Shown: positions 1 to 6,782, numbered from the stretch's first letter. The stretch is DNA of 7,392 nt from Thioalkalivibrio sp. (GCA_018224485.1 JAGTVE010000141.1:1-7392); one strand, 5' to 3'. Notes: a model not told the origin generated them from the sequence alone. Program-made: numbers and translations.

Positions 1-1050
1 CAAGCCGCTGATCAGGAACAGGTTCGCCTTCACGATGATGTGATGGATGATGTAGAACACACCGCCAATAATGGCCAGCGGCGTGAACAGGGCCAGCCCC
101 AGGATCATGTACCCGATCTGGCTCACGATGTGGAAGGAGAGGATGCGCCGGAATTCGAACTGCGCCGCGGCTCCCAGCACGCCGGTCAGCATGGTGAGCA
201 TCGCCACCCAGAGCAGGATCTCGTGGGTATGCCCCACTTCCTGGTTGAAGATCAGCGTGAATACCCGGAACAGTGCGTACACCCCCACCTTCGTCAGCAG
301 GCCCGCGAACAGCGCCGAGACCGCGACCTTCGGCGTGTGATACGAGGCCGGCAGCCAGAAGAAGAACGGGAAGGCCGCCGCCTTGATGCCGAACGCGACC
401 ATGAACAGCATCGCGTTCACGGTCACCAGCCCCGTATCCTCGATCTCACCGATTCTCACCGCGAGATCGGCCATGTTCAGCGTTCCGGTCAGACCGTAGA
501 GCAGGCCGATGGCGGTCAGGAACAGCGCGGAGGACAGCAGGTTCAGGGTCACGTACTTGATCGCCCCCTCCATCTGCGCGCGCTCGCCGCCCAGGATCAG
601 CAGCGCAAAGGAGGCAACCAGCATCACCTCGAACCACACGTACAGGTTGAAGATGTCACCGGTCAGGAAGGCGCCGTTGACGCCGGCCAGCAGCAGATGG
701 AAGAGCGGGTAGTAGCCAAAGCGCTCGTGCCGGACCCCGATCCCGGCGAGCGAGTACAACGCGGTCGCGAGCCCGATGATCCCGGTGAGCACGACCATGA
801 TCGCGGCCAGCATGTCGGAGACCAGCACGATCCCGAAGGGCGCAGGCCACGCGCCCATCTCCATCACCAGGTGCCCGTGTTCCCAGGTGTCGAGCAGCAG
901 CTGCACCGAGAGCAGCAGCAGCAGCGCGGAACCGGCCACGCCCAGGAAGCGCTGCGTCGGGTGCGACCGCCAGAACGCCAGCGAGAGCGCACCGAGCAGC
1001 AGCGGCAGGACGACCGGCAGGCCGACGATCAGGCTCGGCGCCAGCGTCAT
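1..1050 (-). CDS. mrpD: Na+/H+ antiporter subunit MrpD (partial, C-terminus beyond the left edge)
   Basis: An uninterrupted frame of 350 codons starts at ATG 1050 and runs off the window. The family is usually about 490-500 residues, so roughly 70 percent is present. It belongs to the proton-translocating NuoL/M/N-like family and is a large antiporter subunit of the inner-membrane Mrp complex, which exchanges cytoplasmic Na+ for external H+. Visible hallmarks are the buried glutamate in the NLYVWFEVML segment (E141), the lysine in FGIKAAAFPFFFWLP (K223), a second lysine in AGLLTKVGVYALF (K254), and the HHIIVKANLF segment near the window edge (K341). In complex-I-like antiporters these Glu/Lys residues line the proton path. 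Hydrophobic helices span nearly the whole length. The start overlaps the mrpC stop by 4 nt (ATGA), and an AAGGA lies 9 nt upstream inside mrpC, so translation is probably coupled. MrpD rather than MrpA is favoured by the position after mrpC and the shorter N-terminal part. Confidence 0.5.
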   Translation of the reverse strand, partial: MTLAPSLIVGLPVVLPLLLGALSLAFWRSHPTQRFLGVAGSALLLLLSVQLLLDTWEHGHLVMEMGAWPAPFGIVLVSDMLAAIMVVLTGIIGLATALYSLAGIGVRHERFGYYPLFHLLLAGVNGAFLTGDIFNLYVWFEVMLVASFALLILGGERAQMEGAIKYVTLNLLSSALFLTAIGLLYGLTGTLNMADLAVRIGEIEDTGLVTVNAMLFMVAFGIKAAAFPFFFWLPASYHTPKVAVSALFAGLLTKVGVYALFRVFTLIFNQEVGHTHEILLWVAMLTMLTGVLGAAAQFEFRRILSFHIVSQIGYMILGLALFTPLAIIGGVFYIIHHIIVKANLFLISGL

Positions 1051-1394
1051 GTATCGGTATCCTTCATCTTGTCCATGTCGTCCGCGCCCACCACCTCGTA
1101 GGCGCGGTGGATCAGCACCACCGCAAAGGCGAGCACGCCGAAACCGATCACGATCGCGGTGAGGATCAGCGCCTGCGCGAGGGGGTCGGCGCTGGGGCCG
1201 GGCGGCAGCACGTCACCGACGTTGACCAGCGGCGGGGCGCCGCGGGTGAGACCGGCTGCCGTAAAGATCAGCAGGTTCGCCGCATTGGAGAGCAGCACCA
1301 GCCCGATCACGAGCTTCACGATCGAGCGGCGCAGCATCATGTAGATCGCGGCCGCGTACAGCCCGCCGATCACGAAGGCCATCGCGATCTCCAT
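1047..1394 (-). CDS. mrpC: Na+/H+ antiporter subunit MrpC
   Basis: The 115-residue product is homologous to NuoK, the small three-helix complex I subunit, and has the normal MrpC length. Predicted membrane helices lie at about residues 3-21, 25-46 and 75-97. The family signature PLAQALILTAIVIGF occupies residues 71-85, and the SNAANLLIF segment (36-44) is also characteristic. The C-terminal tail is charged (DDMDKMKD). In the Mrp complex this subunit packs between the large antiporter-like subunits. The start at 1394 is fixed by a strong GGAGGA at 1400-1405, five nt upstream and inside the end of mrpB. Only one nt separates the mrpB stop from this start, and the stop overlaps the mrpD start by 4 nt. 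It is clearly the third gene of the operon. Confidence 0.5.
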   Translation of the reverse strand: MEIAMAFVIGGLYAAAIYMMLRRSIVKLVIGLVLLSNAANLLIFTAAGLTRGAPPLVNVGDVLPPGPSADPLAQALILTAIVIGFGVLAFAVVLIHRAYEVVGADDMDKMKDTDT

Positions 1395-1395
1395 C

Positions 1396-1821
1396 TCAGT
1401 CCTCCGCCTCGGCCAGGGTCAGCATGATCGTCAGCACCGCCCCGATCACCACGAGGTAGACCCCGATATCGAACAGCAGAACCGTACTGAGCTTCATCTT
1501 GCCGAGGCCCGGCACGGCCAGTTCCCACCACTGGGCGGTGAAGAAGGCCTGGCCGCGGAAGATTCCCGGCACCCCGCTGAGCACCGCGAGGGTCATCCCG
1601 CCTCCCATCAGGCTCCGCGGGTCGATCCACAGGACCTTGCGGGCCGCGGCGATGTCCATGGAGAACAGATACAGCACGAACGCCGCCCCCGCGACCAGCC
1701 CGGCAATGAACCCTCCGCCCGGCTCGTTATGCCCGCGGAACAGCAGGAACAGGGAGAAGAGCAGCAGCAGCGGCAGCAGGAAATGGCCGGCGGTGCGCAG
1801 GATCAGCGAGTGCATGTTCAT
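1396..1821 (-). CDS. mrpB: Na+/H+ antiporter subunit MrpB
   Basis: The 141-residue protein has an MnhB domain and is an integral membrane subunit of the Mrp complex. The diagnostic RGHNEPGGGFIAGL motif is at residues 29-42, following a first membrane helix (about 7-27). Further helices lie at about 34-53, 72-88 and 114-134, and the conserved FDIGVYLVVIG stretch is at 117-127. The length is that of stand-alone MrpB. It is a separate gene here, not fused to the MrpA C-terminus as in many proteobacterial (group 2) operons. The start at 1821 overlaps the mrpA stop as ATGA, and GAGGA lies 7 nt upstream within the mrpA tail, indicating coupled translation. A second in-frame ATG two codons later is possible but less well placed. 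Confidence 0.5.
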   Translation of the reverse strand: MNMHSLILRTAGHFLLPLLLLFSLFLLFRGHNEPGGGFIAGLVAGAAFVLYLFSMDIAAARKVLWIDPRSLMGGGMTLAVLSGVPGIFRGQAFFTAQWWELAVPGLGKMKLSTVLLFDIGVYLVVIGAVLTIMLTLAEAED

Positions 1822-4118
1822 TTGCGGTCCTCGGCACGGAAACGGATCATCGCGTACACGCCGACCGCGGCGAGCGCCAGTACGAAGATCTCACCCAGGG
1901 TATCCAGCGCCCGGAAATCCACCAGGATCACGTTCACCACGTTACGGCCTTGACCGGCCGGGACCGCCTCCTCGATGAAGTACCAGGCGATCGAGGGAAA
2001 CTCGCGCGCGTTGTGGGTGCTCAGCAGCAGCAGCATGACCATGCCGCCCCCGGCCATTGCCACCGCGGCGTCCCTGAGCTTGATCAGGCGCGGCGACAGG
2101 CCGAGGAATCCGGGCAGGCGGAACAGCACCAGCACCAGCAGGATCACGGTCAGGGTCTCCACCAGGATCTGGGTGATGCCGACATCCGCCGCGCTGAACA
2201 TCACGTAGGTCAGGGCCACCGTGAAGCCGAAGGCCCCGAGCGCGGCCACGGCCCCGAGGCGCGACTGGCTCAAGACCGCGAACAGGGCCGAGGCCCCCAT
2301 CACGGCGAGGATGGCCAGCTCATAGAAGCGCAGATCCTGCAGCCGGAGCGGTCCCGCCGACACATCGAAGATCTGCGCGGTCACCCCGACCATGACGGCG
2401 GTGGCCAGCACGATGAACATGATGTAGTAGCGCAGATAGCCACTCTGCAGCAGCCGCGTCTGCCATTCCGAGATGCGGACGATGCCGTCCATCAGACGAT
2501 CGTAGCCGCGTTCCGGCCCGAACCGCGCCGCGATGTCCACCCAGGCCAGCCGCTCCCGCGCGCGGTCCCAGCGGCTGTAGAGCAGCAGACCGGTCACCAG
2601 CGCCAGCGCACTGATCGCCAGCGGCCAGTTCAGCCCGTGCCACAGCGACAGATAGGTCTCCACCGGCACCCCGCCGTTCACCGCCCGGGCCGCCGCCGCG
2701 AGAATGCCCCCGTCCGCCAGGCCCGGCCCCAGCCCGAAGACGAGGCCGAGGCCGGCCATCACCATCGGACCAGCGATCAGCGCGGGCGGCGCCTCGTGAG
2801 GCCTCTTCGGCGTCTCGACCCGCGGACCGAACCAGGGCCGAATGCCCACGATCGCCGCCACGGCGACGCCGAGGATCGCGGAGGCCATCGCGAGCAGGGT
2901 CAGCACCGGAACCAGACCCGGCGCCTCGAGCACCGATTCCAGCATTGCCTCCTTGGCCACGAAGCCCAGCATGGGCACCACGCCGGCGAGGGAGAGCGCG
3001 GACAGCATCGCAAGGGCCGAGGTTATCGGCAGCGCCCCGCGCAGTCCCCCGGTCTGCAGGAAGTCCTTCACCCCCGCCTCGTGATCGAGGATCCCCGCGA
3101 TCAGGAACAGCGCTCCCTTGTAGAGCGAGTGCGCGAGCAGGAAGGTCATTGCCGCGAGCAGCGCGGTCTCGGTGCCGATGCCGATCAGCATGGTCAGCGT
3201 GCCCAGCGCCATGATGGTGGAATACGCAAGCACGCTCTTGATGCCGGTGCTGCGGAAGGACAGGAACACGCCCAGGAACATCGTCACCGCCCCGAACAGC
3301 GCGAGCACCGTGAACCAGACCTCGGTGCCCCCGAGCGAGGGGTTCAGCCGGGCCAGCAGATATATCCCCGCCTTCACCATGGTCGCGGAGTGCAGATAGG
3401 CCGAGACCGGCGTCGGCGCCGCCATCGCGTTCGGCAGCCAGAAGTGGAACGGGACCTGCGCCGACTTGGTGAAGGCGCCGAGCAGGATCAGGATCAGCAT
3501 CGGCAGATACAATGCGTGCTCGCGCACCGCATCGCCGGAGTTCAGGATCTCCGAGAGCTCGTAGCTGCCCCCCGCGATGGCCAGCATCACGATGCCCGCA
3601 AGCAGCGCGAGCCCGCCGCCGACGGTGACGATCAGGCCCTGCAGCGCCGCCTTGCGGGCCTTCGGGTCCTCGTTCCTGTAACCGATCAGCAGGTAGGAGG
3701 TGACGCTGGTCAGCTCCCAGAAGACGAACATCGCGATCAGGTTGTCGGCGAGCACCAGGCCCAGCATCGAGCCCATGAACGACAGCATGACCACGTAGAA
3801 GCGGCCGAGGTCGCGATCGCCCTCCAGGTACCGTCCGGCATAGCTGATGATGAAGAAGCCGATGCCCGAGATCAGCAGCGCGAACAGCAGGGACAGACCG
3901 TCCACCAGGAAGGAGAGCTGGATATCCAGCCCCGGCATCCAGGGGGTGACGATCACCACCGTCTCGCCGGCGTTGATCGCCGGCAGGAAGCTCGCGAAAT
4001 AGACGAAGAGTGCGGCCGGAAGCAGGGCCAGGACCCAACCGCTGTAACGGCCCGCCAACCGATGGACCCACGGCGAAAAGGCCGCGAGCACGAAGGTCGA
4101 TAGAATCGCGTAAAGCAT
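1818..4118 (-). CDS. mrpA: Na+/H+ antiporter subunit MrpA
   Basis: The 766-residue product is the largest Mrp subunit (the Bacillus protein is about 800). Residues 1 to about 430 form the NuoL-like antiporter module. They include FWELTSVTSYLLIGY with the key glutamate E135, FTKSAQVPFHFWLPNAM with K218 and H225, the HSATMVKAGIYLLAR segment with K249, K294, and the HSLYKGALFL segment with K334. These line up with the Glu/Lys/His residues of the proton path in characterised MrpA. The C-terminal part (about 590-766) carries MbhD/MbhE-like helices unique to MrpA, with E654 in ILVETLTVILLVLV and E743 in DTLGEIFVLAL. The start at 4118 has AGGGA at 4130-4134, 11 nt upstream. It is the first gene of the operon; its stop overlaps mrpB. 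It is separated from the upstream gene by 166 nt, so it probably has its own promoter. Confidence 0.5.
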   Translation of the reverse strand: MLYAILSTFVLAAFSPWVHRLAGRYSGWVLALLPAALFVYFASFLPAINAGETVVIVTPWMPGLDIQLSFLVDGLSLLFALLISGIGFFIISYAGRYLEGDRDLGRFYVVMLSFMGSMLGLVLADNLIAMFVFWELTSVTSYLLIGYRNEDPKARKAALQGLIVTVGGGLALLAGIVMLAIAGGSYELSEILNSGDAVREHALYLPMLILILLGAFTKSAQVPFHFWLPNAMAAPTPVSAYLHSATMVKAGIYLLARLNPSLGGTEVWFTVLALFGAVTMFLGVFLSFRSTGIKSVLAYSTIMALGTLTMLIGIGTETALLAAMTFLLAHSLYKGALFLIAGILDHEAGVKDFLQTGGLRGALPITSALAMLSALSLAGVVPMLGFVAKEAMLESVLEAPGLVPVLTLLAMASAILGVAVAAIVGIRPWFGPRVETPKRPHEAPPALIAGPMVMAGLGLVFGLGPGLADGGILAAAARAVNGGVPVETYLSLWHGLNWPLAISALALVTGLLLYSRWDRARERLAWVDIAARFGPERGYDRLMDGIVRISEWQTRLLQSGYLRYYIMFIVLATAVMVGVTAQIFDVSAGPLRLQDLRFYELAILAVMGASALFAVLSQSRLGAVAALGAFGFTVALTYVMFSAADVGITQILVETLTVILLVLVLFRLPGFLGLSPRLIKLRDAAVAMAGGGMVMLLLLSTHNAREFPSIAWYFIEEAVPAGQGRNVVNVILVDFRALDTLGEIFVLALAAVGVYAMIRFRAEDRK

Positions 4119-4129
4119 CCGTCGCGTCT

Positions 4130-4134
4130 TCCCT
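4130..4134 (-). promoter_or_regulatory. Ribosome binding site of mrpA
   Basis: AGGGA on the minus strand, 11 nt before the mrpA ATG. The spacing is a little long. It lies 8 nt downstream of the 4143-4163 hairpin, which therefore does not cover it directly. A nearby ATG at 4138-4140 is out of frame with mrpA. Confidence 0.5.
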
Positions 4135-4142
4135 GGTCATGG

Positions 4143-4163
4143 CATCGCCCGAGGCGGGCGATG
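4143..4163. repeat. Perfect 9-bp inverted repeat (hairpin) in the mrpA leader
   Basis: CATCGCCCG and CGGGCGATG flank a 3-nt loop, a perfect 9-bp GC-rich stem 24 nt before the mrpA start. No T-run follows on the minus strand, so it is not a standard intrinsic terminator. It could stabilise the mrp mRNA 5' end, act as an operator, or partly attenuate read-through from the SH3 gene. The structure is read directly from the sequence; the role is inferred. Confidence 0.5.
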
Positions 4164-4225
4164 GGCGGTCAGCCGCGGTAGCTGGGCGTGCCTGGGCGAG
4201 AGGCACCTGCCGGACGGCCGCGCGG

Positions 4226-4254
4226 ACGTTAGCGGGACGGCTCCCGGCGCGCAA
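4226..4254 (-). promoter_or_regulatory. Weak candidate promoter for the mrp operon
   Basis: On the minus strand TTGCGC (4249-4254) and TAACGT (4226-4231) are separated by 17 nt. Each matches about half of the sigma-70 consensus. The position between the SH3 gene stop and mrpA is right for an operon promoter, with a leader of about 100 nt containing the 4143-4163 hairpin. The match is weak in such GC-rich DNA and may be chance. Confidence 0.5.
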
Positions 4255-4284
4255 GTACCCCCGCTTCCCGACGGCTGCCCCGAT

Positions 4285-4962
4285 TTACCACTCGTTGCTG
4301 CGTCGACGCCGCGGCAGGCGGGTCAGCAGGATGCCGAGAATCAGCGAACCCACGGTCACCAGCGCGCCGGTCATGAACCACTTGCGCTGACTGTCCGCAC
4401 GCATCACCTGCACCTGACGGCGGTAGTCCTCGGCAGAATTCTGTGCCTCCAGCAGGGAGGAGCGCAGCTGCGAGTTCTGCGCCCGGATTTCCTGCGGCCG
4501 CGCCGCGACCTCGCGCAGGTCCTCGAGCTCCGATTCCAGATCGTTGACCTGACGCTGCAGGTTCTCCCGCTCGCTCTCCAGCGTCCGGCGGGTTTCCAGC
4601 AGTTCGGCTATGCGGCCCGCCTGGTCGTCGGAACCGGATCGGATCTCGTCGAGTTCGGCCTGCACGGCGGCCAGACGCTCCCGGGAGTGCGGCTCCGACT
4701 GCAGATAGCGCGTCAGGATCCAGGCCTCGGTGCCATTGTCGAAGCGCACCAGCGAATGGCCGTCAGCGTCCTGCTCCACGACCGTGACGCGCTCGCCGCT
4801 GCGGGCATTGCGGATAATCCGGTGCTGCAGTGTCTTGCCGCTGCGCACCCCGACCTCGAGGTCTTCGCTGATATACCGGGTCACGTTCTGCGCGCCCGCC
4901 TGGGCGGCGAACACCAGCAGCAGACCTGCGAACAGAGCGACGACCACGAATCTCACACCCAT
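4285..4962 (-). CDS. SH3b-domain protein with coiled coil and C-terminal membrane anchor (YgiM/TIGR04211-like)
   Basis: The 225-residue product has the layout of the gammaproteobacterial SH3-and-anchor family that includes E. coli YgiM (about 206 aa). Residues 1-25 form a signal peptide ending near AQAGAQ. A bacterial SH3b domain covers about 27-88 (YISEDLEVGVRSGKT onward, including the EAWILTRYL strand). A Glu/Arg/Leu-rich coiled coil covers about 93-192. A membrane helix at about 195-214 is followed by a basic RLPRRRR tail that should stay in the cytoplasm. The protein is thus predicted to sit in the inner membrane with SH3b and coiled coil in the periplasm. SH3b domains often contact peptidoglycan, but no enzymatic domain is visible and the function is unknown. 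An upstream in-frame ATG at 5028 is rejected because the extra 22 residues precede the signal peptide and lack a good ribosome site. It is 166 nt upstream of mrpA on the same strand; a functional link is not shown. Confidence 0.5.
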   Translation of the reverse strand: MGVRFVVVALFAGLLLVFAAQAGAQNVTRYISEDLEVGVRSGKTLQHRIIRNARSGERVTVVEQDADGHSLVRFDNGTEAWILTRYLQSEPHSRERLAAVQAELDEIRSGSDDQAGRIAELLETRRTLESERENLQRQVNDLESELEDLREVAARPQEIRAQNSQLRSSLLEAQNSAEDYRRQVQVMRADSQRKWFMTGALVTVGSLILGILLTRLPRRRRSNEW

Positions 4963-4970
4963 ACTGCCGT

Positions 4971-4976
4971 TCTCCC
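4971..4976 (-). promoter_or_regulatory. Ribosome binding site deciding the start of the SH3-anchor gene
   Basis: GGGAGA on the minus strand lies 8 nt before the ATG at 4962. This spacing and the immediately following signal peptide favour 4962 over the in-frame ATG at 5028. Confidence 0.5.
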
Positions 4977-4999
4977 AGCTTGCGCACCCGCCCGGCCGA

Positions 5000-5012
5000 T
5001 TGACCGGGTCAA
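5000..5012. repeat. Short hyphenated palindrome upstream of the SH3-anchor gene
   Basis: TTGAC and GTCAA flank a 3-nt CGG centre, about 38 nt before the SH3-anchor start. It is a possible operator, but a 5-bp arm is short enough to occur by chance. No clear sigma-70 promoter was found beside it. Confidence 0.5.
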
Positions 5013-5089
5013 CGGAAAGACTGATCAAGGCAACACATCATCGCGCACGGAGGGCGGCAAGCCCTGCAGGCGGGACCAACCCATGTCTC

Positions 5090-5147
5090 GCGGATCGCCA
5101 CGACTTAATGCGCTCCCGACCACGGGCTGCGCGACTCGCGATGACGG
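5090..5147. repeat. Degenerate intergenic repeat-like element
   Basis: The segment begins with GCGGATCGCCACG and ends with CTCGCGATGACGG. These ends resemble a widespread bacterial intergenic repeat family of the form CGTCATCGCGAG...GGCGATCC, with imperfect inverted GCGAT cores at the two ends. The internal part (about 35 nt) has diverged. There is no second copy in this window, so assignment rests on recalled resemblance. The remainder of the 4963-5239 gap shows no convincing gene, and I found no clear promoter or terminator in it. Confidence 0.5.
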
Positions 5148-5239
5148 CCTGAACCAGCGCGTGCGGGCAAGTTTACCAGCCCTCGCGCCGGAACGGTGCC
5201 CCCCCGCGAGCGCCGCGACGGCACGATGCGCACCGCCCG

Positions 5240-6598
5240 CTAGACGTCCTCCCCCGGCCGGCGCCAGCGGCGCACGGCCTCGGGCAGGAAGATCACCACG
5301 TCGAACAGCGCGGGAAGCCACCGCCGCAGGTTGGTCGCCACCCTCGACAGCCACTGCAGCAGCCCCGCCAGCACCGCGAGCAGGAACCAGGCGATGCCGC
5401 CGACGAGCACGCGCGACGTGGCCAGCAGGCCCAGCAGCCACAGCGGCGCGAGCGCCACCACCAGCGGCAGGACCGCCCCCAGCAGCCCGCCCAGCAGCCG
5501 GGCCACCCAGTCGATCTCTGGCAACGGCGGCACGGCGGCATCGTTGGCCAGCATCGTGAGCATATCGGCCCGATAGATGAACCAGTCACGCAGGTAGCCG
5601 TTCAGCGTGGACACGATGACCACCGCGACGAGCACGGCCCCGAAGACGGCGGCGAGCACCCCGCGCGGAAGCGGGCCCAGTCGGGCCAGCGGCGTGATGC
5701 CGGTGCCGCCGATCGCGCGGGTCTCGACCAGCACCCATCCCGCGAGGGCCGACGCGCCCAGCAGCGTCCAGATCGCCAGAAGCGTCACCTGCCCGTCGCC
5801 GGCCGGCGGGAACAGCAGCTCGAACGGCTGCGCGAAGACCTCCTGGTACAGGTAGACCGACAGTCCCGCGAGGGCGAGCCCGGCCGCACTCAGCAGCCAC
5901 TGCCCCCCCGCGTGCGCGTACACCGGCATGCGCAGGGACCGCTGCGTGCGGTTCTGCTCGAAGCGCTTCAGCGTGGTGTCCAGCGAATCGGCCTGCCCGT
6001 GCAATGCGGCGAGTCGATCCTGCAATGCCGCGAGCCGGGCCACCAGGTCCTGCAGCGGTTGCTGAAGCCTGCGCCGCGCCGCCAGCATGGAACCCGCCTG
6101 CTGACGGTGCTCCTCCAGGGCCATCCGGGCGATGCGCAGCACGGTCTCCTGCATGTCCCGCGCCAGCCGCTGGCCCTGTGGGTGGTCGCCGGACGGCGTG
6201 CGGGCCAGCGTCTCCAGCCGGTGCACCCATCCCGGCTCACCGGTCAGTCCGACCTCTTCCAGGGCGTAGACGCGCTGCAGGTCCCGCAGCACCGCGTGCG
6301 TCTGCTGGCGCAGGTCCGGCAGCTGCTGCAGGTCGTGCCCGATCAGCCCCGCGTAGTTGCGCTCCAGCGCATCGACCGCATCCGCGAGCCGTTCCGATTC
6401 CAGGCGGGCGAGGTGAATGCTCTGCCAGCGGCCGACGGCGTCCCTGAGATGCATCGTCTGCGTGCGCAACCCGCAGAGGATCCGCGCAAGCAGTGTCGCG
6501 GTCGCGATCAGGAAGCGGCGTAGCGGATGCCGCGCGAGGTCCAGCAGCAGGATCGCGACAATGATCGCACCGGCCCAGATCAGGATCGTCAGGTTCAC
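5240..6598 (-). CDS. Unrecognised polytopic membrane protein with a long helical domain
   Basis: I do not recognise this 452-residue protein. A GTG start at 6598 is supported by a strong ribosome site, and the frame is intact to TAG. One N-terminal membrane helix (about 4-20, with a weaker hydrophobic stretch 27-43) precedes a charged, Leu/Arg/Gln-rich helical domain (about 45-220) with heptad-like patterning (for example RLAALQDRLAALHGQADSLD at 188-207). Then come hydrophobic helices at about 233-251, 271-292, 312-331, 368-393 and 395-417, and a basic tail (RRWRR). A short loop at 335-365 (DWFIYRADML then PPLPEIDWVARLL) separates two helix groups. No catalytic motif, cofactor site or signal peptidase site is evident. 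The layout loosely recalls mechanosensitive-channel-like or scaffold proteins, but no signature supports either. It is divergent from fabA. Codon use resembles the neighbours, with no sign of recent transfer. Confidence 0.5.
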   Translation of the reverse strand: MNLTILIWAGAIIVAILLLDLARHPLRRFLIATATLLARILCGLRTQTMHLRDAVGRWQSIHLARLESERLADAVDALERNYAGLIGHDLQQLPDLRQQTHAVLRDLQRVYALEEVGLTGEPGWVHRLETLARTPSGDHPQGQRLARDMQETVLRIARMALEEHRQQAGSMLAARRRLQQPLQDLVARLAALQDRLAALHGQADSLDTTLKRFEQNRTQRSLRMPVYAHAGGQWLLSAAGLALAGLSVYLYQEVFAQPFELLFPPAGDGQVTLLAIWTLLGASALAGWVLVETRAIGGTGITPLARLGPLPRGVLAAVFGAVLVAVVIVSTLNGYLRDWFIYRADMLTMLANDAAVPPLPEIDWVARLLGGLLGAVLPLVVALAPLWLLGLLATSRVLVGGIAWFLLAVLAGLLQWLSRVATNLRRWLPALFDVVIFLPEAVRRWRRPGEDV

Positions 6599-6607
6599 CT
6601 CGGCCTT

Positions 6608-6612
6608 CCTCC
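6608..6612 (-). promoter_or_regulatory. Strong ribosome binding site before a GTG start
   Basis: GGAGG, within AAGGAGGAA at 6606-6614 on the minus strand, lies 9 nt before the GTG at 6598. It is close to the ideal anti-Shine-Dalgarno match and is the main support for the GTG start of the membrane protein gene. Confidence 0.5.
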
Positions 6613-6630
6613 TTGCGGACGTGGCCCTGA

Positions 6631-6659
6631 AGTATCGCCGATCGGCTGATCGAGGTCAG
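6631..6659 (-). promoter_or_regulatory. Candidate sigma-70 promoter of the membrane protein gene
   Basis: On the minus strand CTGACC (6654-6659) and GATACT (6631-6636) are spaced by 17 nt. Each has 4 of 6 consensus bases. This would give a 5' leader of roughly 25 nt containing the ribosome site. It is the best promoter-like arrangement I found in the window, though not confirmed. An inverted repeat overlaps it. Confidence 0.5.
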
Positions 6660-6662
6660 CCG
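6643..6662. repeat. Inverted repeat overlapping the candidate promoter (possible operator)
   Basis: CGGCTGA and TCAGCCG flank a 6-nt centre, a perfect 7-bp dyad. One arm overlaps the -35 element and the other lies in the spacer of the candidate promoter at 6631-6659. That is typical repressor-site geometry, but the regulator is unknown. It could also influence the divergent fabA gene. Confidence 0.5.
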
Positions 6663-6731
6663 GTTGGCCTGCTTCGGCCCGCCCCGTCCGGCGACGCCCG
6701 CTCGCCGGCCTTCGTGCGCGCCCCGTGCCCG

Positions 6732-6760
6732 TTGCTTTTGCCGGCCTGTTTCGGTCCAAT
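6732..6760 (+). promoter_or_regulatory. Weak candidate promoter for fabA
   Basis: TTGCTT (6732-6737) and TCCAAT (6755-6760) are 17 nt apart. They match the sigma-70 consensus at 3 and 4 of 6 bases and would start transcription shortly before the fabA ATG. This stretch is slightly richer in T than its surroundings. No FadR- or FabR-like palindrome was recognised. Confidence 0.5.
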
Positions 6761-6782
6761 ACCCGCCTTTCGCCGGAATCGC

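Noticed and set aside
40..1101. A 353-codon plus-strand frame at the left end
   Set aside because: It is antisense to the continuous, strongly conserved MrpD frame (1-1050 minus) and has shadow composition.
1950..4103. A 717-codon open frame on the plus strand antisense to mrpA
   Set aside because: The translation is almost entirely Arg, Gln, Glu, His, Asp and Gly with no domain. It mirrors the third-position GC bias of mrpA and is a shadow.
4233..4246. A CGGGA/TCCCG 5-bp inverted repeat considered as a terminator of the SH3-anchor gene
   Set aside because: The stem is short and no T-run follows on the minus strand; such stems are common by chance in this GC content.
2320..4254. A 644-codon minus-strand frame overlapping mrpA
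   Set aside because: It is a low-complexity Arg/Gly/Ala product from a frame shifted against the clearly conserved MrpA reading. The ATG at 4138-4140 belongs to this shadow frame.
5199..5205. A run of seven C in the intergenic region
   Set aside because: It lies outside any supported gene and promoter, so a phase-variation role has no support.
4687..5559. A plus-strand 290-codon frame across the intergenic region at 4963-5239
   Set aside because: It is Pro/Ala/Arg-rich low complexity, antisense to two supported genes, with no ribosome site and no recognisable domain.
6417..6782. An N-terminal extension of fabA by up to 122 codons
   Set aside because: It would overlap the membrane protein gene, is not FabA-like, and would exceed the family length of about 171 residues.
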